From: Paramarasmius palmivorus | Taxonomy: Eukaryota; Basidiomycota; Agaricomycetes; Agaricales; Marasmiaceae | NCBI GenBank assembly: GCA_037176845.1 | Contig: JAYKXP010000039.1 | Location: 248,001-312,000, forward strand | DNA: 64,000 nt | Direction of reading: 5' to 3' | Shown here: piece after piece, positions 48,945 to 60,106 of the stretch | Position numbering within the stretch: position 1 is the stretch's first letter | How the letters are laid out: every line of letters starts with the position of its first letter | Notes under the pieces: model-generated | The model's input: the letters and a program-made list of their open reading frames with translations, nothing else | What the model was told of the DNA's origin: nothing | Databases searched by the model: none | Program-made: the position numbers and the translations under genes

Positions 48945-49910
48945 ATGTCTACCCAGCCTGCCGACACCGTCACCGCAACACTCTCCTACTTTACTCCTCC
49001 AGCCGATGGGTCCAAGCCCAGGTTCTACAACTATGAACCTCCTGCAGGGACACCCAAGCTGAATTATACGGACATGGCTGTTAAACACGTCTGTCAAATC
49101 GAGAATATCCGCGGAGCAGAGGATGCGCTATCTCTCGATGCCAACGGGTTCCAATTCGCCAAACATGCATCGTCTGTAGACTACGAAAAGTTCAACGAGG
49201 ACGTCGATATCGAAAGGGAGTATTACCCAGAAAGCATTGAATTGCTGAAGAAGTTAACGGGTGCCAGCAAGGTGGTGTTATTTGATCACAGTATGTTTTC
49301 CATCCAGATCCCGTGTTCGTTGCGGCCGCAATCTCACGCCTCTTCAGCTGTTCGCCGCCGCCGTGAGGGCGTGGACGGTTCAGACCCCAAAAAACGGACT
49401 CCCGTTCCCCAGGTACACGTCGATCAAACCCCCAGCGCTTCAGTTAACCGTGTTCGCCAACATCTCCCCGAGGCCGAGGCCACCGAACGGTTGAAGCACC
49501 GCTTCCAGATCATCAACCTTTGGCGCCCCCTCTTGCACCCTGCACTAGACTGGCCTCTTGCGGTATGCGATTATACTTCGGTCAACCCCAAGGAAGACCT
49601 CGCCCCGGTAGAGTTACTGTATCCGGACAAGGTGGGAGAAACGTATGGCGTGAAGTTTAACCCTGCGCACAAGTGGAAGTACCTGCGGGGAATGACACCG
49701 GAAGAAGTCCTGCTGATTAAGTGGTACGTGGCCTGGTCTGTTCTTAGGGCTTTGGTAGTTGATGCGGTCCAACATAGCTACGACTCGATCGAAGACGGCA
49801 GCGTAGCAGTATTCACCCCTCACACTGCCTTCGAGGATCCTTCAACGCCGAAGGGAAGCCCGTATCGGGAATCTATCGAGCTCAGGGCACTTGTATTTTA
49901 CGATGATTAA
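48945..49910 (+). CDS. CmcJ/AsaB/GA4-desaturase-like oxidoreductase
   Basis: A fungal protein of the group that includes AsaB (aspergillic acid cluster), CmcJ and GA4 desaturase-like enzymes, often found in secondary-metabolite loci and thought to be 2-oxoglutarate/Fe(II)-type oxygenases. Exons 48945-49290, 49348-49723 and 49778-49910 give 285 codons (284 residues). Motifs: ATLSYFTPPADGSKP, VLFDHTVRRR, VHVDQTPSASVNRVRQHLP (putative iron HxD), INLWRPL, WPLAVCDY, HKWKYLRGMTPEEVLLIKC, SIEDGSVAVFTPHTAFEDP (second His) and RESIELRALVFYDD. Removing the in-phase 57-nt first intron is needed to join VLFDH to TVRRR. Its substrate is unknown, and no synthase is nearby. Confidence 0.85.
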   Translation: MSTQPADTVTATLSYFTPPADGSKPRFYNYEPPAGTPKLNYTDMAVKHVCQIENIRGAEDALSLDANGFQFAKHASSVDYEKFNEDVDIEREYYPESIELLKKLTGASKVVLFDHSMFSIQIPCSLRPQSHASSAVRRRREGVDGSDPKKRTPVPQVHVDQTPSASVNRVRQHLPEAEATERLKHRFQIINLWRPLLHPALDWPLAVCDYTSVNPKEDLAPVELLYPDKVGETYGVKFNPAHKWKYLRGMTPEEVLLIKWYVAWSVLRALVVDAVQHSYDSIEDGSVAVFTPHTAFEDPSTPKGSPYRESIELRALVFYDD

Positions 49911-50052
49911 GGTTACTGCCGCACTCTCAGGAGTTGAACCTAGCTAGAATGCGTTGGTGGCATGTATGCACGTTTGGAGGCGGAATTTGATTCTTGGGTT
50001 ATAATGATTTTCTTGGATTAAGCGGGCTATAATTAACCTAAATGTACGACTA

Positions 50053-51267
50053 TCATTCTACGCTTGGTCTTCCTTCCACGTTCGTCGACGAAGCTAAATG
50101 TCGCTCAACATGCGACTGCAAATGAGCGACAACAATCAGTAGGGTTGGATAAATCCCCTATGTGATATATGAAGATTAGGATTGACGCAGGTGGTATTCA
50201 AGTGAGTGACATACCACAACGTGTCTTGCACTGCCTCGAGCCCAGTAATTGAAGAATTGCAGTGGTAATGAATTGGTTGCGTCTCCAAAAGATATGATCA
50301 CCGCCAAGCCCAGAATCTAGAGTTATCAGGCATATAGACAGAGATGGGAGCTGGCTAAGGAAGTTCGAATTACCGTGAATGAACTTTGAATTGCCGCAAA
50401 GAGCAAGACAAGACCCAGAACTTTGTTCGTTCTGCCGCCTATATGCGCAAGGTACTTCCTCACAACTTTGTGATGCACCCTTATCAAGAGTGAGGGGGTA
50501 TGCAAAAGAATGTGTCAAAAGAACACACACACCACACTTTGTACCCAATAGCTATTGTGGCGGCAACATTTGTCGCACCAGATAAAACATACGTGGTACG
50601 GTTAAGGGAGAGGCATTGTGGGAAGTCCATCGAGAGGGTTACTGACGACATATGTTTACTCTCGCATACCAAGACGGTGAAGGTCATTGCTATAGTCCCG
50701 AGGTGTAGAATAAAGGGAATCATCAAGATCTTGAAACTTCTTGACCAAAGGACCCACGTCCTCCATACAACGAGCGAGTCTCCTGTCAAGACCTGAATAT
50801 CGACGTGTCAGTATACAAACTCTGTAATAGTGAAGGTAGTTGGCGCTCGCATCCAAAAAGCAGAGAACTGAATCCACGACGAATGGCCCGGTCATTCTTG
50901 CCCTGAAAGCATCCAGCGTATTTCCGTCACCATCCATCAAGACCATCTTCAATCCAACAAACACGTATGCGGCCTGGACACCCACAAAATACGTAGACAT
51001 TGCAAACATGAGCAAAATCGCTGCCAATACTCCGAGTCTCGGCCTTGAGATATCTTTATCCCTGTATAGGATAGGTATTGCAAGACAAAGCAGGATGGCA
51101 TACACGCCTATATTCAAGTGAAGTCATCGAATCTGATTGACAAAAAAATGCAAGAAGTTACCGTAAGAGAGAACCGACCCAGCGAGGAATGCAACGTGGA
51201 GAAAGAGGACGTTGCCAAAGCGGGAAACCCAGGCTGACTCCGAGTCAATATTAGCGGTGAGAGACAT
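50053..51267 (-). CDS. Multi-TM protein, basidiomycete family, paralogue 1
   Basis: About six to seven hydrophobic helices: FGNVLFLHVAFLAGSVLSYG, YAILLCLAIPIL, GVLAAILLMFAMSTYFVGVQ, a region with GDSLVVWRTWVLW, ILMIPFILHLGTIAMTFTVL, SGATNVAATIAIGYKVW, VLGLVLLFAAIQSSF and ILGLAVIISFGDATNSL. It ends with GIYPTLLIVVAHLQ and a short hydrophilic tail. The start MSLTANIDSESAW (ATG 51267) leads into the first helix; at least six short introns. This family is common in mushroom genomes, is listed mostly as hypothetical, and has a receptor-like 7TM look, but no GPCR signature can be claimed. Two more copies lie at 51977-53253 and 56989-58256, with a G-alpha gene between them. Confidence 0.7.
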
Positions 51268-51976
51268 GGCGAAGAGCAGTTCCCGCCGTCGACGTGTATG
51301 TGACGAGTGCTGGCCATCTGATTGATAGAATCCAGAAGATGGCTATTTATTCATGAGACATGATGGGGAGGGCTTAACTGATGAAGGCGATAGTAAATGA
51401 GCTAGATCACTTGGAAAACCGCTGTCAAAAGTGCATTCACTGGCAGAATTACATTGGAATTACATGGAGAAAACGTACTTACTATGTGCGGAAGTCGGAA
51501 GTTTTCTTGAAGTTTTCACCGATGAAAAGTTGGGTAGGTCCTACTCCAAGTCCAAGAATCATTTCTTGAGCCATGGATCCTATGACAGGACCTGCTAGTA
51601 AACTGTTGCATCAGATGTTAGCTGTGCAGAGACGGTGAGCTTAGTTACAAGTAGTCGGTATGGTGGTTTGTAATAAGAGATGAGATCGGCGCCTAAAGTT
51701 TCGTGACTCACGCGGATGGACAGCAGCGTGATGGTCGACGAGTCGAGGACTTCAACTCGTAGCCCGAACAGTAACTTATGTAGATAAGCGGCGAAACGAA
51801 CGGTTCTGGTAGGAAATTGATTTGCACAACGTGTTTCGTGTCTCAGGCTACGATCATTACACATCTGAATCACTGCTGCCCACTGTATTGGCGGGTAGAT
51901 TTCGAGGAAAGAAACCATTAGAAGTACCGATGTACTGGTTGATAAATCACGGCTCAGTCGGGAGGAAATACTAGTA
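51268..51976. other. Intergenic region between two paralogues, no confident gene
   Basis: About 0.7 kb. A minus-strand open stretch at 51595-51918 (107 codons) has no family feature and no splice-supported extension, so it is not called. The region holds the promoter of paralogue 1 and the 3' end of paralogue 2. Confidence 0.3.
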
Positions 51977-53253
51977 TTTAGAATTGTCTTTCTTCATCCA
52001 TTTGCTCGGAAAGCGAGCAATGATTAACAGGTGGGGTATCAAAGCTGTTTTGCAAGGCTGGCTGAGAGTCAGGCGCCGCCCAGAATGATTTCTGCAAATG
52101 GGCAACAACAATCAGCAAGGTGGGATAAATACCCTGAAATCGAGTGTATTGTCAGGTTGAGACCCAGCTGTAAGCGGATAGTACATACCACAACATGTAT
52201 TACACTGCCTTGTATCCAGGAGTTGACAAAGTGCAGGGGTAATGAAGCATTCGCGACTCCGAAGGGTATGGCTACCACTATACCCAAGATCTATTCTATC
52301 AGTCAGCACGGATAGTGATCGATACGAATGGACGTTCACAGTACCCAAATGAAACAATATAATCCTGCGAAGAGCAAGAGCAGTCTTACGATTTTCCCTG
52401 TCTGACTGCTCCTTGCAAGGTATTTTGTTGCAGCCTTTCTGTGTAACCTATCGTGACATTGGCAAGGTTCGGCGGAATTTGCAAGGTTGAATCAAACTAC
52501 GCACCATACTTTGTACCCAATCACTACGGTAGCAGCAAGGTTCGTCAATGCAGATAAGTCCAACACACTAATCCGGAATGGAAAGCATTCAAGTTGATCG
52601 ACCATTGGAAAGTCCGCTGACGAGGAATGTTGGCCTTCACATGCCCATAAGACAAGAGTCAACGTCATAGTCCCCAGGTGAAGGAGGATAGGTATGATCA
52701 GGATATTTAGCCTTTTCGACCACAGAACCCAAGCTCTCCATATCACGAGGGAATCTCCAATCAGGATCTGGTGAGCGAATGTAAGTCCAAGATTGGGTAC
52801 GTTCTGAAGTATTTTCTGAAACTCACCCCCAAGTAGCAGAGTGCTAGTCCCACATCATTCAGCCTTCCCATTCTTGTTCCGAAAGCATCGAGTGCCTCTT
52901 TACTATCACAACTATCCATCAAAGCCGTCTTCAAACCGAGAAGCACGAGCATCGCTCCAATGATGACACAGATCGTGGAGATTGCAAACATGAGTAAGAT
53001 TGCGGACAACACTCCTAGTTTCGCCTTCGGATTGCCCGGTTTGTTGCTGGTACATAGTATGGGTATCGCGAAGCAGACAAGGATGGTATAGATACCTAGA
53101 CCACTGAGATATTCAAATCTAATTACAAACACGCAAAGTAGAGCAAGACGCACCATAGTGGAAAACTGAGCCCATGAGGAATGCTATGCTGAGGAAGAGG
53201 GTAGTACCAAAGCTCGAGACCCAAGCTGCGTCGATGTCGGCAGTGAGACACAT
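51977..53253 (-). CDS. Multi-TM protein, basidiomycete family, paralogue 2
   Basis: Same plan as paralogue 1: MCLTADIDAAWVSSFG, then FLSIAFLMGSVFHYG, YTILVCFAIPIL, GVLSAILLMFAIST, a block with WRAWVLWSKRLNILIIP, LTNLAATVVIGYKVW, KIVRLLLLFAGLYCFIW, ILGIVVAIPFGVANASLPL and the shared GIYPTLLIVVAHLQ. It ends in a distinct acidic tail (CSLSEQMDEERQF). ATG at 53253, TAA at 51977-51979; the splice positions correspond to those of paralogue 1, for example the junction before GIYPT. A local duplication is the simplest origin. Function unknown. Confidence 0.7.
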
Positions 53254-53340
53254 ATCTACTTCAGCAGGAAAGAGGGAATCCTGAGTTCAATGAACCTGGG
53301 AGGACGGCGAGGAAAGAGTATTGGTGGTCGCCAAATTGTG

Positions 53341-53626
53341 TTAGAAGCTTCCCACATCCCACTGGTAGCCGAAGTAACCACCCATGATTGTATCATGATG
53401 AACAGACCGTCTCCTTTGCATACATCACTGATGAAAGAACATTCCTCCAGAATTGCTGCGATTGCGCATCATAGCGTTCTAGTAGCACGAGTTTGAACAG
53501 ATTCATCAGATCGATGTATTCAGGCTGTAGCAACGGTACGTCAGCCTGGGAAACTGTTTGCTTACAGTAGATATAGATTACCTGGGAACGAAGAGTCTGG
53601 GGTCGAGGGATTGCATATCTTTGCAT
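53341..53626 (-). CDS. Possible small three-exon gene, function unknown
   Basis: From ATG 53626, MQRYAIPRPQTLRSQ joins over a 57-nt intron (GTAATC...CTACAG) to PEYIDLMNLFKLVLLERYDA. A second 46-nt intron then leads to a short end (WDVGSF, stop 53341-53343), about 60 residues in all. The middle part has a helical, protein-like look. There is no recognised domain. It could be a lineage-specific small protein or a chance reading. Confidence 0.25.
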
Positions 53627-54469
53627 ATTCGCTTCTACTTGTTTGATGATGATGACAATTCGAAATGAGGAACGGGCGCCTAGTTGAACGTTGAACGCCG
53701 ACCAGAACGAGGAACAGCCGTATGCAGCGCGGTACGTTCATTCATTTAACGAGTTTATTGCGACAAATCCCAGATAGCATTCGCAGAAATTGGTGGTACA
53801 AACGGCAAAGCGTTACATTATGTTCATCTGTAGAAGTAAATTCATGTCCACCGTCATCCCATCCGCCACAGCCTAGTTTGGCAGTGTGACATAATATCAA
53901 GCCCCTGGGGCGCGGGAGGGAAAGGGATATGCTGGGCGATGGTTAATAGGATATTGGGAAGGGAGTGTGAGGGATAAGGGATCGAGAAGTGTGTTTGACC
54001 AGAAGACTGGCACTTGGCATGCAGGAGCGCAATGAAAGAGCAGCTGTTTGTAATAGCATTTCAGTCATGAACGGAAAGTTTTGCCATAGGAAGACGCACC
54101 GACATGAATTCCCAACTTGACCCACCCGACCACCCAGGGTATTCGTTTGCCTTCTTATTCGCGTTAGGCCTCCTGCTCGCTACATGCTACATCGGGGATT
54201 GTTGAGGGGTTTTGGATGACGAAGGTATGACAAAACAAGGAATGATGACAGAGCGTAAAGTAGAGATTGAATGTGTAGAACAGAACCACAAAGCCAAAAT
54301 TGAGAGGATGAAACTCCACGCGGAGATTGCAAGGCACCAAGAGTAGAAAGAATGGGGAAAGAGGGGAAAGAGAGCAAAAGACGTCAATGATCCAACCCAA
54401 CCCAAGAATATAGAGTTCTAGCCATCCACTTGTGAAAGAATAACCGAAGATCCGATATGACCAGAGAGG
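53627..54469. other. Intergenic region 3' of the G-alpha gene, no gene seen
   Basis: About 0.8 kb. Several overlapping open stretches at 54164-54405 lie in one T/C-biased segment (minus strand) and have no splice-consistent or family support. It probably includes the G-alpha 3' UTR. Confidence 0.3.
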
Positions 54470-55850
54470 TTATAGTATTCCACTATCCTTGAGGGCATTC
54501 TGCAGGATGGTCTCCTTCACGGCCGCGAACACCAATCGAATGTTCGTTGTGTCGGTTGCCTGCGTCAGACTAGTATAACTCTAATCAAAACACTGACAAA
54601 CTGCGGAAATCAGCACTTGACTCACTGGGGATACACACTTAATCGTGCTCTATTCGTCTGCATAAACTTCCAAAGAATATATTTAGCCGCTTTGTTGATA
54701 TCACTGCCGCCCGTGTATTCAGAGAAATACCGCTCAAGCGGTACCTATGGTAATTAACGCGTCAGCTTTGATGTGCCAAGCTATGCTGCGGTGTTCGTAC
54801 CTTTGGTAGCTTCTTTTTGAAGACATCTATCTTGTTCAAGAACAGGATTATAGATGTCCGTAGGAACCATCGAGAATTTATTATGCTCTCAAAAAGTATG
54901 AGGGACTCTTGCATGCGGTTCTAACGATGTGGCGTCAGTGCTGGCATGTACGCTTCAAGTCGAAGAGACCTTACCTGGTTCTTCTCTTCCAGCAACACTT
55001 GGTCGTACTCACTCAGAGCCGTACAAAATATGATGCTGGTGACGCTTTCGAAACAATGTATCCACTTTCTCCGCTCTGATCGTTGTCCCCCGACGTCGAA
55101 CATGTGTATTCTAATGCAATTGAGCTGGGAGAGTTTGGCGAGTTAGAGAGCTACGCACGAGAGTTGGCCCATGGAAAATCGTGTTTCTGTTATTCCTGTG
55201 CTTTTCTGTCGTGCTCTGAGTACGTCCGTTTCTGTCGGGAGATAGTCGGGTGACCCAATCCGCAGAACCTCCGAGAAAAAGCTATGTTGAAGATGAGCTT
55301 TCCGTGATCTTCAGTAAGGTAAGAGACTCACTAGGAGGCACTATCCATAAGGTAGAAGTCGCTCCCGTGCTCATCCATGATCTTTGGTATGACAGGGTCC
55401 TGCCATAGCTGGTGTATTGCGTCGGCGATGTCTGGACTAAGCACAAACGCTGAGCTTTCGTCCAACCTGTAGTCCATTATCTTGTCTGCTAATACTCGGT
55501 TGCTGTATATAGAGCAATCGATGCCGATTTTACGCATGGCGAGGATGATGGCATGGGCAGAGTCGAGGACATTTCGGTAGACAATGGACGTGTATTTGGC
55601 ACGTTCGCTTTCTGAGAAACCGTCTTTGTGAATGATTTGCATTTGCTTTACAATAGTCGATTTTCCGGACTCGCCAGAGCCTATAGCGCACACCGTTTAG
55701 GTCAAAGAAATATAAATACAAAATCAGCTCACCTAGTAGCAAAATCTTGCATTCTCGTTTGAACCGCTTCGAGTCATCCTCAATCTGCTTGTCTATTGCA
55801 TCACTGCGCTCTTTATCTTCTTTGCCTGGCTGCGAGACACAGTTGCCCAT
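54470..55850 (-). CDS. Heterotrimeric G-protein alpha subunit, class III-like
   Basis: GTPase that couples 7TM receptors to effectors, often adenylate cyclase in fungi. N-terminus [20 protein letters not shown] carries the myristoylation Gly2 and palmitoylation Cys4. Motifs: GSGESGKST (P-loop, assembled across an intron), the switch I block [25 protein letters not shown] (switch II), FLNKID (NKxD) and ATDTTN. The C-terminus is ALKDSGIL; lacking Cys at position -4, it should not be a pertussis-toxin substrate. Together with the QATDT box this resembles class III fungal G-alpha (GNA-3/Gpa3 type; class named from memory). About six introns; length near 355 residues, normal for the family. It sits between paralogues 2 and 3 of the multi-TM family. 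Confidence 0.93.
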
Positions 55851-56988
55851 CTCTGTCCTTCACTGATTCCTTCAAGCTATAGCTCCGCTGTTCTCCCCGC
55901 TTCTGTTGACGACGACGTTGATGTTGATGCTGAAATATGGGTTTTGAGGTGGTATCGCTGCTTGTAGCCCGCCGACAGCGAAAGTGCGGACTCGAGACCG
56001 GAAGAGTAGAAAGTATGAAAGAAAGAGAACAAAGACGTCAATGGGAAAGAAGAGGCATGCCCATTAGCGACAAACAAAGGTTTCCAAGATTGGGCGAAAC
56101 GTTGGCGCCTGTCACGTTCCTGTCAGCCATTCAAAAGCTGTGGCAACTAATTCTCGTTTGGTATCCTTCATTCATGACTGTCACAATTCAAACAATTTTC
56201 TGCTCATTCTCCTCTCGCTTTTCCAATGGCCATGGAAACCCTGCATATTAGGCCTTAGGCTGCTGGTACTACTGAACGGTATTGGCGTGAGGAACGCCCT
56301 CCCACGACCCCAACCGGCAATCCGGTAAGCTGGCTCAACATCGTTTGTTCTCGTTTCCTTGGTAAGTTCACGGCAGTCTACGAAGCGAGGCGAATAAATT
56401 ACATGCGTTGAAGGGATTGTACGTTTTCGAACCCCCAACACGTTTCGACAATTTTGCGACATTCGGAGGAGTAAGAAATGTGGGGTAAATCGCTATCTAC
56501 CTATATCATGCCAGATGAAACGATCACGGTGTTGAATTTTGTTCCGCAAAGTAGTGGATTCCCGGCCCTCGCCGCGAGTGTATTAAAGTGTATTGCTTTA
56601 CAAGCAATGCGGTACCGGTACGTCTTGCGAATCCTCTCAAAGCTGGCTTTAGAACGCCTTTGACAGTAATCGTTGCAGATAATATCAGAATTCGGTGATC
56701 GCGAGTTTCAACATCCAAAAGATCATGATATCTGAATTATTACAATTTTCGGCCGTACGCAAATGGGAACAATTCGCCCCGCTACATACACCACTGATTG
56801 TCTCCCGTAGATTGTGCCGCAGCCCAAACTTATACAGTGCCTCCATGGCCACTACATCCCATTCTTGCTCTACTATCAAATTGCAAAACCAGGGAAGACG
56901 GAATACAGCCATACTTACCAGTGCACCACGAGACTTTGTGACCTACATAAACAATGAAGGTGTAGATTTATGGGCATGCGGTATCTCC
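55851..56988. other. Upstream region of G-alpha and of paralogue 3, no gene seen
   Basis: About 1.1 kb between divergent genes with no supported coding sequence; presumably the promoters of the G-alpha gene (left) and the multi-TM paralogue 3 (right). Confidence 0.35.
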
Positions 56989-58256
56989 ATGTCCTCGAAC
57001 CGCCCAATCTGGACCTCCGATTTTGACAAGACTATCTATCTCAACCTAGCTTTTCTCATTACCTCGATCTTTTACTACGGTATGTCTTTACTCCTGCTAG
57101 CTTGACCTGCCACTCCAAACATCTCTCTAGGCGCCTACACAATACTCATATGTTTTGCTGTCCCAATGCTGATCAGTGATCGAAATGGCAACCGAGTTGC
57201 AAAGCGTGGACTACTAGTCGCTGTTCTCGCCATGTTCACAATATCTACATACTCCGTTGTGGTCCAGGCAGCTCACATGGTTCTCAGCCTGAAGACAGTT
57301 TTCGCAGGCGAGTTGGATGAGGAGGCCATGGACAGCTTCATAGAGGAGATACACATTGCTTTTGGTGTGGAGCGGGTTCTCCGCTTTTTGAATGTGAGCA
57401 GCCTGCCTAACTATTTCTCCCTTTACTTATTTCATATAATAGGTCTTGATAGGGGACTTTCTTTTCGTTTGGCGAACTTGGGCTCTATGGCCAGGCAATC
57501 TCAAAGTCGTAATTATACCATCTATTCTCTTCTTTGGTGTTGTCGTATCCACTGTGACGACCTGGGTGTGTCACGGCCGGCATATCTCTTCAATGGATCT
57601 CACGATGGATGTTCCTCAATGCTCGAAATCTGTCTGGGCCGCCTATTCATTGTCCGCCGCAACGAATCTAGCTGCCACAATCGCCATTGGGTACAAGGCA
57701 TGGTGTGTTCTCCTCAGGATTGCAATCTTGAAGCCATGGACTGAGGCACGAGAGCTAGGTTGCATGGAAGGGCTCACAGGAAGTACCTTGGTGCGGGCAC
57801 TACTACTAGAGCATCGGGGCTTCGGACACTTGCAGAAAGGATTGTCACTCTCGTGTTGATCTTTGGAGCGGTACATTGCTGCTTGTGGGTACGGGCGTCA
57901 TACATGTGGAAGGGTTGACGAGCAAACTGCGTGCTAACTGGTCCCTAGATTGTAGGCCTATTCGTGTCGATAGCATTCGGGAACCCTCACGCCGCATTTC
58001 CTCTTCAGCTCATCTACTATTGTATTCGAGCCGTCTCAAGGCACATTGTGGTGTGTATACATTCCTAATTCTCTGCAACCCACTGAATCCGTGAACATAG
58101 GGTATGAATGCAACACTTCTGATCGTAGTTGTTCGAGCAAAGAAATCGACCTGGGATAAAGAATGGACCTTAGAGCTCGACCTGGAAACAGAAAGTGCCC
58201 GCGATGATAATAGAACTGGCGATACTGGCTATGCAACAGACGCATCTGCTCCTTAA
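56989..58256 (+). CDS. Multi-TM protein, basidiomycete family, paralogue 3
   Basis: Opposite strand to paralogues 1 and 2. MSSNRPIWTSDFDKTIYLNL, then LAFLITSIFYYGAYTILICFAVPML, AVLAMFTISTYSVVVQAAH, VERVLRFLN joining over an intron to VLIGDFLFVWRTWALWP, KVVIIPSILFFGVVVSTVT, LSAATNLAATIAIGYKAW, ERIVTLVLIFGAVHCCLW, IVGLFVSIAFGNPHAA and a final GMNATLLIVVVRAK before an acidic tail ending ATDASAP. ATG 56989, TAA 58254-58256. More diverged from 1 and 2 than these are from each other: the shared GIYPT block reads GMNAT here. Function unknown; see the finding on its position next to G-alpha. Confidence 0.68.
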
Positions 58257-58360
58257 CGAAAACATAAAGATTTAATTATGTTAATAATACAGTTTGCTAG
58301 CAATGTTCTCCAAGAAACGACAGGCAGGGAAGAAGTCCGAAAGATGATAGCAGCACTCGT

Positions 58361-60106
58361 CTACGCACGCCGTCTCTGGTTGGGATTAACCGTAATGGTA
58401 GGTCCCTGCCCACTAACGATGCGCCCTCGCGTAGAGTTCACCTTCTGTAGTGGCACGTTATAGTCCTTCCTTTCATACTCCCACGTAGCAAATAGCCTTG
58501 CGTCAGGCAGCGCAGCAGGATCCTTTTTGACACCGTTCACTTGCGCACCCCCATCCTTCTCCTTCTCCTTTTCTTTTGCCGTCTCCTGCGGAGGTATCAG
58601 GTTCGCATTCCACGGTGCGGGCACACCAGGTCCATAAATAAGCTGTTTCGTTCCCCTTGACAACACAGGTGGATGGTTGAGTCGCGTCGTACGAGAATAG
58701 ATATTTGGCTACGATGCGATGAGCGGGAGGGAGGTTGAACGGGAATATCGTACGTACATGTAACACATGTCGAGCCAGTTCCGGTATCCTACTCCCTTGC
58801 TGGCCGACAAGCCAACTCATCCTCTCACTGCTCGACACGCTACGGGGTGCCATAGCAGGGAACTTGAAATCTGTCTCCTTTTTGTCCTTCTCAGGATCTG
58901 TACCCAGTGCAAGTGGATACGTAGGTCCAATAGCGACTACGCGTGGCTGATTTGAGGATACATTTGAATATAACGTATCCGGCAGCTCCCATCGCGAACT
59001 TGTCTGCGTGAGACCGAGAAGTGCCATGGCAACTTTGTGTCGCTGGGGATTGCCTTGATCTTTGATTTGGGTTGGATTGGTAAGGATGTGATGGTAAGCG
59101 CGAAGGAGGTCCTGCTCGGTGTTAAGAGGCTGTTTGTGTTTCTCGTTTTGGGACTGGGGTTCTGGGGGGTTCGGCGGATGGGCTGGTAAGTGCCAACTCG
59201 GGACATTGGCTAACGAGGACTGGTCGTAAGGTATTCGTGCGTTATAGTCTGAGGATGTAGCAGATGGTGAAGGAATGTCTAAGGGTGCCTGCATTTTATC
59301 TTGCTCTTGCATTCTAGCTGCTTTGTCTTCTGGCGGTTGCATACGAACGTCAGGACCGTCTGTTTCGGTGTCTGGCGGCAGTGACGCATCAAGAGATTTT
59401 GGAAATGGGGGCAGAAAGTCAGGTATATGTGGCGGGGGTTCCCATGTCGATATCCTCGGTCGTTTAGGAGAGAGTGGTGGCGAAGGGGGTGAAGGAGAAG
59501 CGCGTTTTTGTCCGACTTCTACATCGACATCCATTGCGTCGTCTTCCTCTTCTGGCTCCGATGACTCCTCACCATCCCAGTCTTCAGGTAGCTGAGAGTA
59601 TTTCAGCTGAATAGAATCGTCTCTATCTCCTCTCAAACCATCGTTTAATTGGGCTTTTGAGCAGGAAAATGTCAAACACTGAATATCCTAGAGAAATCCT
59701 TTTCCACGTACACCGAAACTCTTGGAAATCCTGGGCTCTTCTGTGATATGGGTTCGAATAGCCATTTCTAACCATATCCATCCCTTCTACCCTGCAATAA
59801 TCATTCAACTCCTCGATACTAACCCCCAGATCATCCAATGCTCGAACTGCATCTCTTGCGTTCAGTTGTTTCCGGTTCGCGTGTTCTGCATATCTAGACA
59901 ACAAAACAACCTTCATCAACCAGAACTGTTCGCTTTCGCATTCAAAACGAGTGGCACCTAGCACATGTCCCAGCCAGAAGAGTGAGATACCTCGCGAGCA
60001 AGTCGGTGAGAACTAAGGATGCCTGAGAGGAAGTCCGGGAGAAATTGTGAGCATGAAGCGTCCTTTGGGTGACAGATTCGAGAAGTTTGTGTGTAGCTGC
60101 ATCCAT
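58361..60106 (-). CDS. TFIID subunit with Bromo-TP histone fold (TAF8/TAF3 type)
   Basis: Starts MDAATHKLLESVTQRTLHAH at 60106. A histone-fold block follows (SLVLTDLLARYLTLLAGTCA, splice, RYAEHANRKQLNARDAVRALDD, LGVSIEELNDY), the bromodomain-associated fold of TAF8/TAF3. A second intron (58 nt, GTACGT...CAAAAG, about 59655-59712) joins DFQEFR to SQLNDGLRG. A long acidic then Pro-rich linker contains HIPDFLPPFP, similar to the TAF8 C-terminal motif that binds TAF10/TFIID. A third intron (GTACGTACG...CATCGTAG, near 58712-58760) is needed to reach the last exon (PAPWNANLIPP ... NQRRRA, stop 58361-58363). It would act in the nucleus in TFIID assembly. TAF8 and TAF3 cannot be separated with certainty by eye. 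Confidence 0.75.

Noticed and set aside
49915..50000. Sequence resembling a tRNA B-box (GGTTCAACTCC on the minus strand)
   Set aside because: No matching A-box, no acceptor stem, and a poor T-stem; no tRNA gene is supported anywhere in the window.
51595..51918. Minus-strand open frame of 107 codons between the multi-TM paralogues
   Set aside because: No motif, no homologue in the window, and no fitting splice sites; kept only as part of the intergenic note.
54164..54405. Three overlapping minus-strand open frames
   Set aside because: They are the same T/C-biased stretch read in different phases, with no family support.
58361..59675. Apparent frame break between the TAF-like linker and its C-terminus
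   Set aside because: A normal 49-nt intron (GTACGTACG to CATCGTAG) joins the frames, so it is not a pseudogene.
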